This document shows, piece by piece, positions 11,977-22,171 of a DNA stretch of 64,000 nt (positions within the stretch are counted from its first letter, which is position 1; each line of letters begins with the position of its first letter). A program made the translations under genes and the position numbers. This DNA comes from Rusavskia elegans (lineage: Eukaryota > Ascomycota > Lecanoromycetes > Teloschistales > Teloschistaceae): positions 62,001 to 126,000 of the forward strand of contig SAUG01000118.1 in assembly GCA_011316305.1 (NCBI GenBank), read 5' to 3'. The notes below the pieces were generated by a model that was not told the origin of the DNA, did not search any database, and saw nothing but the letters and a program-made list of their open reading frames with translations.

Positions 11977-14900
11977 CTATAGTGTTGGTCTTGCCGTATG
12001 GTACCAATTAAGCCAGTCGGCGAAGAAGGACATCTTGACTCTGCACTTGTCCAGCAACAGAGATTCTTGCGTCTGACTATAAATCTTGACAATCCTTGGA
12101 AAATTCTCCTTATCATTCGTCAGAAGGACCTTTACAAGGAGCAGGCTTGCTTGACTGCAGACGCCTGCATTCGAGCTTTCCCGCTTTGCTTCGACATGAA
12201 CCTCCTCCAGCAGCCTGATGGTTGCGCCTTGATCTTCGATTTGAGGGACTCCTTGTCCTTTACAAAGCTTACTGAAGCCTCTCATGACGTTGCACGCTTT
12301 GCCTGCAACGAGTTTACTGCTAGTCGTTCGGGTGACGGTCAAAAGAGGGACCAGCAGGTCTAGTGCGAGCTGCTCTTTGTGCCGTTGCTTGACGAAGATC
12401 TCGAGAAGCTCGAGAACTCGGCATTTGAAGTTTACAATCGTTTCTTTGGCGTCCATATTCTGTTTCTTCTTGCTCACGACCTTCTTCCTCTCCTTGAAAA
12501 TGCTGGCAATGTTCTCGTCGAGAGCTTCCATCTGCTCGTCGTCGAAATCCTCGTCCGTGGACTCGTCAGTCTTCAAAGCTTGAGCGAGCTTCGCCTTAAT
12601 CACTGCTTCCTCCTCGTTTTCCTCTTCCGCAGAAACCTGCCCTTCAGCACTTTCACTTGATACTTGCGAGTAATCTTCCACATCTGACGAGGATTGCACT
12701 CCATTGCCGTTCGTCATGTCTGCCTCTTCAATGTCAGAAGCATGATTAGAGCTGGCACCCATTGAATCCAGCCCGTCATCCTCAAACATTTTATCTTGAC
12801 CGTGTAGGTTCTCCTCCGTTTCAAGCACCTGTGATAATTAGCACCGTCGCTCAAGGACAAAGCAGTAGCAAACCTTGATCATTGACCGAAGACCGTCCTG
12901 TTGGACCATCGGGGTGAAAGTAGAGAACACTTGCTGAGCCAAGCGTCGAAAAAGTCGCGAAGGTTTAGCGACGAAGCTCAGGAGGATTTCAACGAAAACT
13001 TCGGATCCAACTTGATCAGCTGTCTGGCGACGTCCGATCAAGAGGTCATAGGAGCTTCGTAGTTCATCGAGCATACTGACAGCGTCCGCGTCTCCGTTGT
13101 ACAGTTGCAATATAGTCAGCGAGTACAGGAGCTCGAAAGCGTGGAGCGTGGTATTGTCGCTGAAGTTTGACAATGCTTGATTGTGTATGTTCTCGAGGAA
13201 CGTCCGAGCACTGGGAACAGTCTCGCCTAAAGTACCTGGGAGTTCAAGGATCGAATGCATATGCTTGTCCGCTTCATGCCGAAGAATAACGTCGGCCACA
13301 TGGGAAGCAAAGAAGGCTGGGCTAGAGCTTCTGCTAAGAATGGAAGTTAAACAGGTGGATAAGCGACTCCTCAGCGTCTCCTGTGTCCTCCAAGACATGG
13401 GAGGTACAGGACAGTCAGCCTGATTAAGGTGGGGCTTTTCCATTGAGAAGTAGGAATATGTTGCCAAAACTTCAAGAATGTGACGGGTCAGGCCGGTAGA
13501 GTCTGAGCTCTGTGAATCTTGTTTTCTAGTGCTCTGCCGCGACTTGAGTAAAGATGTAAGCTGGTCAATGGTTATTTGTCTCCTGGTACTTGCATCCTTC
13601 TCCTCGATCACACCAGGGCGGACAAGCTTATCACATAGCTCAGGAACGAGGTGGCGTAAAGATGAATCGTCGCCAAGGGCCATTAACTTTTCCACAGCCT
13701 TCGTCTTAGTTAGATTGTCAAAAGAAAGGCGTTTGTCGGAAGTATTTGCAAGGAGACCCCTCAAGGCGGTGGATGCTACCCAGGGCTCCAACTCTGCTCT
13801 ATTCATAATCGTCTTGAGCGTCTTCACTGCGGCTCGGTGTAAATAACGTTCTTTTGAAGCGAGCTGATTGGTAAGACATCGCACGAAGTTGGGGCTGAAT
13901 AGAAACGGCAAGTGAACTCTTGAAGCACTGCCGAACAATTGCTGGAAGAGCAGAAATCCCCAGTATTTGCGCTCGTCTGACGAGGTAGAAGCGAAGAGGT
14001 GCTCTGGCTCGAATTAGTCATGACGAGTAGGTGTTTTGTTCTAGGACCCACTGTCAACTGCCACTTTCCAGAAGTCTTCGAAGCTAACAGTCTTTGGTTT
14101 CGCATTTGCGCGCTCTGTAGGCTTTCCCTTCATCAGCTCTGAAAAGACAACATTCCATGCGAAGTGTATTCTTGGAGTCCAGCTGCCTTTTTGTGATATT
14201 TCTGCATTTTCCTCATCAGGACGCCCTGCACTGGTTGTTTCCTTCAGGATCTTTGCCAATTTCGACTTCTCCTTCCTATGTAAGGGGTTTTCGTGTCGCC
14301 AGATACCAGTCGGTAGCCCAACCTTTGGAAACTGTACTTGCACCTTCAGCCATATCGCTATGCCCTCCGGTGTCTTGGCCAACCCAGAAGGATCAAGTTT
14401 CTTGATAAGAGTCTGAATGAATCTAGGATCGTGATTCCCTTCACTTATCATTTGAGCAGCCTCGAAGAGTATCTTACCGCACTGTTCGCGCAGCCATCCC
14501 TTCCTTTTGGCGGCCTCGTAGATAATATCGAGGATTCTATCCCATACGTCTACAGCTCCACTATCTTGCAGGAGAATGCCGGACTGGATGAAGGCTTTGG
14601 CACCAAATAGACGGCCGTATTGATGATCCCTCTCTTCCTACCAACAGTCTGTGAGTGCAAAGTAATAAAGGCAATCGTGGGGACCGCGTACCTGGCCAGC
14701 GACCTTCCCGGTAATCTCTGTCTGCTTGACCAAAACATCGATCACCCGTGAGATTTGCAAGGATCCGTCCGCGCTACTGGGGCTTCCCAAATGTTGGATT
14801 AAAAATTCGGTCAGGGCGACGGAGAAGCCAGAGCGAGCCGCTTTGCGACCGCTGCAAAGACCTCGGATAAGCCTTCTTAGAGCTTCGGAAAGCTGTTCGC

Positions 14901-15048
14901 TAGAGTGATTGTTGTTTGGCGAAAATTTGGTAGCATATGCAGAGGCAGCCTTCAACCGGATCTCCTCGTCTTCGTTGGCAAGATCGTCGTATATTTCCAC
15001 CAATTGCGTATCGATGCTTGGTTGAACACGAGGGCGCTTCTTGGACAT
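11977..15048 (-). CDS. POL5: POL5 / MYBBP1A-family nucleolar protein (so-called DNA polymerase phi)
   Basis: Exons (minus strand) 15048-14692, 14637-14052, 14003-12874 and 12828-11977 give 974 residues; introns are 54, 48 and 45 nt, with CTAAT branch sites in the last two. Despite its name the family acts in rRNA synthesis and ribosome assembly in the nucleolus. The N-terminus MSKKRPRVQPSIDTQLVEIY, the RRLIRGLCSGRKAARSGFS block and the signature EERDHQYGRLFGAKAFIQSG at the exon 1/2 junction identify it. The body is a helical-repeat protein. An acidic tract rich in Ser, Glu and Asp occupies the start of exon 4, followed by a basic KERKKVVSKKKQNM patch. Length matches the yeast protein (about 1,020). 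The 3' end has a decayed copy at 11728-11790. Confidence 0.92.
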
Positions 15049-15451
15049 TTTTGGAGGTGTTCTCCAGTAGTGAATCGAGGTCCCTTAATTTGCTGTGGCA
15101 CCTCTCGGTAACTAGGCTTGGCATTGTCATTACTGATCTTTCATCCTGTCAGAAGAGACTTCAGGAATTTCAATGCAAACAACAATTTGCTATTTGTAAG
15201 CTTGCCTACGTCATTGAGGATTTGTTTTAGTACACCATGGATGGCATTGTATTCGAATTGCTGAATTATTATCTCTCGAGATATATGGTCCGGTACAAGC
15301 ACCCTGACCCTGCCCCTACTAGAATGGATTGTCAAATTCGAGGCCTCAAGATGAACTAATATCAAAACTTGGAACGTTGCTGCTGGAAGGTCCGAACAAT
15401 AATACGCCTACCAAATACGTCCAATCATAGTCGGACCCGAGACCAAAAGTA

Positions 15452-15459
15452 TCACGTGA
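15452..15459. promoter_or_regulatory. TCACGTGA palindrome (E-box / Cbf1-like site)
   Basis: A perfect 8-bp palindrome about 400 bp upstream of the POL5 ATG. CACGTG is bound by bHLH factors of the Cbf1/Pho4 type in fungi. Occupancy is unproven. Confidence 0.4.
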
Positions 15460-16914
15460 CCTGGTGGCTTGGTCGCATCTCGGCGTGTTTACATCGTGTG
15501 ACAACGCGGCACCTCATACATCCTCATCCCCACCACCAAAAGCTAGGTCAAGCCGCTGACGAGCTATTCCGTAGATATAAGATGGGCAACATGAGTCAAT
15601 CTATTCATATCTTGAATGAATCATCTTGGTCCGTTTTGACAAGAGAATTTCACAATTAGTTGCAAGTTCAATATCAATCAGGACACGGTGTGACGCTGAC
15701 CCAGGCCTACCTTCAGGGCTTCAACCAGCTGGAGCAAGGAGGAGGCACGCGTCAAGGCCGACCCTACTAGTTGAGTTTCAGCCCTTGACCGTGGAAAGGG
15801 AGACACGGCGCTTTCTGGATCCAACCACTCGGTCACGGCGGTTGTGTATCCCAGCAACAAGGCCAACAACAAGCCCAACATGGGTCTCGGGGCAGGGAAT
15901 GGACGAGGCTGAACAAGAAAGTGTAGGCCTAAGCCAGATGCAGCTGAAATAGACGGGAATTGCGTGACCCGATAGTGATGACGATAACAACGATAACAAT
16001 TAGGGCTGCTCTCCCGCTGATGTCCTTTTGCGTTGGAAACTTGGAACTCGGCTGAGCAGTTGCCAGTTGGCAAAGGATCGGAGCTTCTTCCCATTATTGT
16101 GGCTACCAGACAAAGGCGGTGACTGGTTTTGTAGACGCTGGCTGCGCCCTTAGATCATTCTGCAAGATCTCATTCTGATCGGTGACGACATTCCACTCGA
16201 GCGGATCTGTAGCAACTACTTAGTATGATGGGTATTCTCGGCTTGGACGACAATGGTGTTGCAGGCAAGCGAGCAGCTAGAGTGGAGCGAACCTTGGCGG
16301 CGGAACGTTGGCTGTGTGGACTGTGAAGGGATCGCCCTGGTCCTTCCTCCTGGCCGTGCTCTTCTCTAAATGGTATTGTGTCCTCGTGGATGGCCTGATT
16401 GGTCTGTGTCCAGCTTATTAGTGCAGTGCTTGCTAACCGCCAGTCATGGAGTCCATCGCCGATCGTTTGGCAGCTTCAGAGGCGGTAAACAGCATGCTGG
16501 CTTGACGTACAGCAGCAAAAAGTGTCGAACCATGGTTCTGATGTAGACGAGAACATGTGAGTCTTTGGGGATTAGACGTTGCTGGGAGACTGCTCTGTAA
16601 TCTAGATAACCGCCGTAACGATCGTCTTTGACGCCGGCCATTGGAGTGCAAATTGTAGAAAGCTGCACCTTAGTACTAATACATAAGGTGCCCTGCCCTG
16701 CATATTGGACGGAACCGCTCCGATATGATGCTGACTACTATCCCACCATGTTGCTTTGACAACTCCAAGCTTGCATCCTGGATCCCACGCTGGGCCTTCT
16801 CAACCACCACCTGACTTTGCTTCTTCCTTCTTTCCCTTTACCTCTTGCTTGTCGATTATTTTCTCTAGTTCTTGTCACCATCTCCTCCTCGGCGGTCCTC
16901 CTCCACCGTCGGTT

Positions 16915-16969
16915 CGTAAGCCGTTCGTCTTCTCAACCAGGACCGGTCATATCCTGCGAACGGCTTACG
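16915..16969. repeat. 13-bp perfect inverted repeat in the CDC25 upstream region
   Basis: CGTAAGCCGTTCG at 16915-16927 is perfectly complementary to 16957-16969, with a 29-nt spacer. It lies 220-275 nt upstream of the CDC25 ATG and just 3' of a CT-rich tract, so it could form a hairpin in the mRNA leader or be a dyad protein site. Confidence 0.7.
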
Positions 16970-17188
16970 GCAGCTCCTTCCTCAACCTCAATGCGTGGAC
17001 CGGCCATCGTCCACCATCTGCCAGACCTCTCGAGTGATTTACGTTTCGATTGCTTTCGGAGCAATTGCATGTCTTAGGTCCCCGAGCCAGGTATAAGAAA
17101 GGAAGAACTTCTGCCCGGGATAGAAGGCAAAGTCTATCATTACACAATTGCTTGTGGGCGACTTGCACCGACTTATGAAACATTCATA

Positions 17189-19091
17189 ATGGAACATTCT
17201 TCGCCATTGGCTGCCATGCAGCCTCCCTCCCTTCCCATGGGTCAATGGGGCTGCAGGAATGAGCGACAAGACATGCTCGGGCGACATTGTGGAGGCCAAT
17301 TCACTTTTGGTCCAAGCAATTTCAACTTCAAAGACCTGAGCATGAACAAAGCACCCATCGACTACTTCACTCTGAAACCCGTTCGCGGCTCTTCGCCGAC
17401 GGCTAGCCTTGCCGCTGATCTGTCTCAAAATTTCCACATTGACCAGAGGTAGGCTAAAGCTGCACATATTATTATTCTCTCCAGGAAGGCACGCGCTCAC
17501 AACATGCAGTCCACAGCTTCCGACGCCCCGCCGGGCATTATTCTCATCGAATCTCTTTGGGGCCCTCACAGGAAGAGGTAGCTGCTGTATGCCCTGACCG
17601 TTGACCACTGGCTGACGGATACGTACCCAGAATGTCTCACCACACCACCGCCGCCATCATCATCCCCTGGACCGGGAAACGATTCGATGGAGATATCCCC
17701 GTTACCGCACAAGGCACCCTACCAAATTACGACTCAGATCCTCCGGCAATCCCCCACGCCTGAGACTACACCAAGCTCAGATATCACGATGTCCTGCGAG
17801 GAGAGCATGCAGCAACCTGTGGCGGAAGCACCGTCCAGACCAGCTTACATAGAGTAAGTCAGTGAGGAGTCTCCTGCTTGGATGGTGCTGACTCATTTCC
17901 ATAGAAGACGCCGGTCCTCTTTACTACGACCCTCATTGGCCCGGACGAAGGGCCACTCGACGACATCTGTATCGCTGAAGACAGTGAAGGTGGATAATGC
18001 AATGGCCCCTTTCAAGTTTGGTGGTGGTCCTTCGATACAATCCCAGAATCTGGCATCCCTCGACGAATGTTTCGCAGCTTCGCCTCCCCAGGAAAGAAGA
18101 CCCCAGTCCGCCAATTCACCTTTGGCTACGCTGATGGGACCTCCAAAGATGAGACAGCCGTTCTCGAATCTACATACGCATACTAGGACGAATGGATCAC
18201 CCATCCTTGGACAGGTACGAAAACCTTCAAGCAACAGCCAGCGGCCAAGAAAACAGTTCCGTCGGTCACTTAGCATGTTTGAGCACCCCGGAGATGTCAT
18301 GAAAGAACAGCAAGCCGAGTTCAGTCCCGCCGGAGGCCTCGACTCAATCATTGATACAGACGATAACCCACAGTTGCAGCTTCAGCTCCCACACTTTGTG
18401 GCAGACGAAGAAAGCCTGCCTCGTATAACGAAAGAGACAATGATTGATGTCTTGAATGGCAAGTATGAGGGCCCTTATGATCAATCACTCATCGTCGATT
18501 GCCGCTTCGAATACGAATATGAAGGAGGACATATCGAGGGCGCCATCAACGTCAATAGCAAGGAGGAGTTGGCAAAGCAGCTATTCGAACCTGCAACGTC
18601 AAGCAGAACACTCCTGATCTTTCATTGCGAGTATTCAGCTCATCGAGCACCGCTCATGTAAGCCTAAACGATTCTCTACAGCATCGTCGATCACTGACAT
18701 GATTGACAGGGCAAAATTCCTACGTCACAAAGACCGCGCAACTAACGCCCATCGATACCCCTTACTGACCTATCCTGATGTCTATATCCTTGACGGAGGA
18801 TACAGTGCCTTTTTCCAAGACCATCGATTCCGGTGCTCGCCGCAAAACTACGTCGAGATGGGGGCAAAGGAGCATGCTTCTGCATGTGAACGAGGCCTTG
18901 GCCGTATAAAACAACAGCGCGGCAAATTGTGTCGTGCACAAACCTTTGCATTTGGGCAGCATCAGACACTCGACGATAGTCCCACCGCTTGTAGCCGGCA
19001 AGTGGACAGCTCCGTGCTAGGCATGGACATCAGCATGGACCATACCATAGACGCCCGACGAATGCTGTCTCGGCGGATGGCATCGTATTGA
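17189..19091 (+). CDS. CDC25: M-phase inducer phosphatase CDC25 (NimT-like)
   Basis: Five exons, 17189-17448, 17510-17577, 17631-17853, 17905-18657 and 18710-19091, give 561 residues; introns are 51-61 nt and all junctions keep frame. The enzyme removes inhibitory phosphates from Cdk1 and triggers mitosis. The N-terminal half is a disordered regulatory region with many S/T-P and R-x-x-S sites (for example RRRSSL, RRSLSM), as expected for control by kinases and 14-3-3 proteins. The rhodanese-type catalytic domain begins at LPRITKETMIDVLNGKY. It contains LIVDCRFEYEYEGGHI and the C-x5-R active site in FHCEYSAHRAP, split from AKFLRHKDR by the last intron, then YPDVYILDGGY. SLD5 lies downstream on the same strand. 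Confidence 0.95.
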
Positions 19092-20032
19092 CAAATCCCT
19101 TCGTTCCTTTTCAAAGCAAACGCGCATTTTACAGCATCGGGTGGTTATCTATTGAGTGGGAAGGTTGCAATCTCTTTGGTAAAGCAACTGTCTGTCTTCA
19201 CTACAGCATTCGGCTGGTCCACGATTCTCTTCAGCAACCATAGCGGCTTTCTAGATCACAAGCCGCCTCTTCCGCCCTCGTGTTCTTCCATCAATACCCG
19301 CGCGACAGATCGAATACACGATCCAGGCTCAAGGCTTCAACAAATCTGTTCAATACTTTTGCCCGGGTGGCATATCGTTTCTCATCTCCGCGGACGCCTT
19401 AGCTTCCCCTTCAGTAACGAGGAATCAGATTTGAGTTCCTCCTGGCTCCTAGACGAGAAAATACTCTATTCTCAGCATCGCACCGATACCTACTCGGCTT
19501 GTTGATGCGCTTGAGTAATGTACAACCATCACAGCTTGTCCTTTGGAAGGTGGTTGTATCATTCGAAAGCCTGTTGTGTGGGGATACCTTCCTCAGGAGT
19601 GACCGAGCGATGATGCTCAATCCTAGCAGCAACGTGTCTGCGTGTCCTTTCACTTTGTTCACAATACAAGAGCGGTATCCACCTCTCTGATCCTGTAACG
19701 GGGCTCAAACATCCACATACCGAAAACCCAATGTATTAGTAGTTCAGTAATTGACAAACTGTTCTCAAACACAGTGGTTATCTGGCACTGAATGTTACGT
19801 GACACGTCCGCTCTTTAACGATTGCCTGGTCATCGAAGTCTGGAAAACATTGATTCACGAAATGGCCTGAATGTTCACAAAGAATACAATATATGACTGC
19901 GCTAACATATGTGTTGGCTTGGCGAAGGATGTACTGCGGGATATTTATTTTCTATTCCCACCTGTCTGTATTCCGCCAGACCGTACGCTGCAACACCAGT
20001 GGAATTTCGATGTATTGGACACACAGATCTCG
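19092..20032. other. Intergenic region between CDC25 and SLD5; no gene seen
   Basis: About 0.94 kb holding the CDC25 3' UTR and the SLD5 promoter. The ORF upstream of the SLD5 ATG is open in frame from 19871, so a longer SLD5 N-terminus is formally possible. The family starts near the chosen methionine. Confidence 0.45.
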
Positions 20033-20803
20033 ATGGACATCGATGACATCCTCGCCGAGGTCAGCGGCGATGGATCACCTCCAGAAACGCGTGATCTCCA
20101 AGAGCTCACACGAGCTTGGGTCACCGAGAGGAGCGCACCCGAGCTGCTGCCCTGGCCGTCACATTTGATGGAGCGAGTACTCGGCAGAATCCATCAGCAA
20201 GCAAGTCCGCAGTCGCCAGCATGAGGCCGAGTAAAGCTAATGCGGCAGGCCGTGTCCAGATTGAGGTGGTAGAAGAGCAAGTGGGCAACGTGGATCCGAA
20301 GACGAATTTTCGTCTCATCATCATCCAGACGGAGCTGGAAAGGTTCAAGTTTCTGGTTCGCTCTTTTCTACGGACAAGGATGGCGAAGGTATGGTTACTT
20401 CGCTCGGTCGAGTTATGTCACTGCTCATACTTATCGTTTCCAGATCGACAAATATGCGCTATACATGTTGAGCAATCCCACGCAAACGGCACGATTGTCC
20501 GCTTCTGAGCTCCAGTATGCCAATTCCCATCAAACTCTGCTCGAGTCACATTACCGCTCGTCGTTTCTGTCGCAATTCCCAACCTCTCTGCAGCGGCTCG
20601 ATGATACTGCTGGGGGCATCAGTATGGTCGAGCAACCTGATACCGACGCTGCCGTCTTCGTCCGAGCTTTGCGGGACATTGAAGCGCCAATTGTGATCGA
20701 GGGCACGGACACCGACTTCGAGATGCGGAGAGGCGATGTATATGTGGTCAGATGGAGCGCAGTACGAGAACATGTCATGAGTGGGGATGCGGAGCTCATA
20801 TAA
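20033..20803 (+). CDS. SLD5: GINS complex subunit SLD5
   Basis: Exons 20033-20200, 20260-20388 and 20444-20803 give 218 residues, close to the human length of 223. SLD5 is one of four GINS subunits of the CMG replicative helicase, with Mcm2-7 and Cdc45. [11 protein letters not shown] and [18 protein letters not shown] open the A domain. [20 protein letters not shown] and [10 protein letters not shown] follow. The C-terminal B domain ends GDAELI, comparable to the GAVQLI end of animal SLD5. The first intron (20201-20259) appears to use a GC donor (GCAAGT). A GT donor would meet a TGA or break the conserved junction [12 protein letters not shown]4, another CMG subunit gene, lies elsewhere in the window. 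Confidence 0.92.
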
Positions 20804-22171
20804 GATCGCTGGGTGGAGCTGAGTGGCGGATCACAACCCGGCTCACGGACCAGAGAAGATGGTACGCACGTCTCAAATCAGCCTGTCTGGACAGTTTAGC
20901 TTGGACTAGGCGATCACAGCTCGTTGAACGGTGAGTGCTTCTTAGTCTTCACAAGCGTTGCTGATCACTTTGAAAGCCAATGTTTGGGAATGCTATATGG
21001 CATACAATGTGGGCGCCGGTAAGCTTGCGATCAGTCGCGATCTCCTCGTGGAAAGCTTTTTCAAGGAGCCTCGTCGGAAGCGTCAGATCCTGGAGGCTCC
21101 CAGCATCAATTGACTTTGACCCCAGTATGCCAATCGATCTTCGAAGTCGACCCATCATGGAATGGGTTAGGTCAACGAAAATGGATCTCGGATCAGAAGT
21201 CGCCTTCTTCTCAGCGACAAATTCATCTACGAGCACAATGTTCTGGTTGTCAGTTCAGGTATTAAGGCAAAGACGTATGGCGCCTTCCCACGGCAGCCGA
21301 GACAACTCTTTGGTCTGCAGTGCTGTCACGCCATGTCATAACGAATCGACTGTTCCTGCCAATCACTTCTAGGGGTGGCATTGAACCTGATACGCTTCTG
21401 TGACGCAGTCGCTTTGACACTGAGGCATCGATATGGTGTCAATTATTCAGGGGATTCGACCTTTGGCCAAGACGCACCACAACATGAAACGTAGCTGGAT
21501 GAAGTATTAAATACCAGCGTTCCTGTTTCGACCACCTTGTCAGCAAAGATGGAAGTAGTATACCGTCTTCACCACATGAGCTCACTCGTCTGTCGATACA
21601 ATGGGGCTCCTGAAGGACTACCTTAGCGAGTGAATTTGATGCCGGCACTCAGGATAAGGTACTCGGTACTCCCGAGCGTACCTGAGCCAAGCCGAGCTTA
21701 GGCCAGAAAGGGTAATTGGGCATGCGAGCACGTTTGTGGCGAAAGAAAGACCCCACGCTGGGTTTGTAGGCGGATGGCGGCCATAGATAATGCAATATGA
21801 TGGTGATCGAGACAGAAAATTCACTCCTCACAACCTGCACAACTGCGGATTCGTTTCTTGGGTAGTCCTCCACTCACTCCCAAGATTTAGCTCGCCTATG
21901 GAGTAGTTCGGAATCGGGAAAGACGGGAAGCCTAGTGCCGCGGAAACAGAACAGGGAATTTACTATATTGGACCCTTGGCATTTGACCTCATACATTTAT
22001 TTTCCTGGCTCCCCTCACTTGGAATCGATTTCGAGTACTCTGGTGACTCTATCTAGCCATCTGTAAATCTCAATCTCTTGACAGGATACTCCTACGGCCT
22101 TAGCTTCTGATAAGATATTATTCTTTGTGCCTCCTAATGAATCCTCGACACTATAACAACGCCCACTGAGC
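20804..22171. other. Intergenic region between SLD5 and the Mg2+ transporter gene
   Basis: About 1.4 kb. An intron-like stretch at 20931-20976 (GTGAGT donor, CTGAT branch, AAG acceptor) could be a spliced SLD5 3' UTR. A 95-codon minus-strand ORF (21236-20949) has protein-like composition but no family match and no clear start context. I do not call a gene. Confidence 0.4.

Larger units (their letters stand above)
15049..17188. other. Divergent promoter region of POL5 and CDC25; no supported gene
   Basis: About 2.1 kb. It holds a TCACGTGA palindrome at 15452-15459, a CT-rich tract at about 16805-16910 and a 13-bp inverted repeat near CDC25. A 74-codon minus-strand ORF (15365-15141) has plausible composition but no recognisable family and I do not call it. 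The size and the CT tract suggest a long CDC25 leader, which is inference. Confidence 0.5.

Noticed and set aside
15141..15365. 74-codon minus-strand ORF upstream of POL5
   Set aside because: Composition looks protein-like, but there is no homology I can name, no supported start and no splice continuation.
16756..17077. Overlapping ORFs of 86-93 codons upstream of CDC25
   Set aside because: They lie in a CT-rich leader-like tract, read as low-complexity Ser/Pro/Leu, and have no family signature.
20949..21236. 95-codon minus-strand ORF behind SLD5
   Set aside because: Plausible composition, but the upstream exon and donor are weak and no family is recognised; it may be chance.
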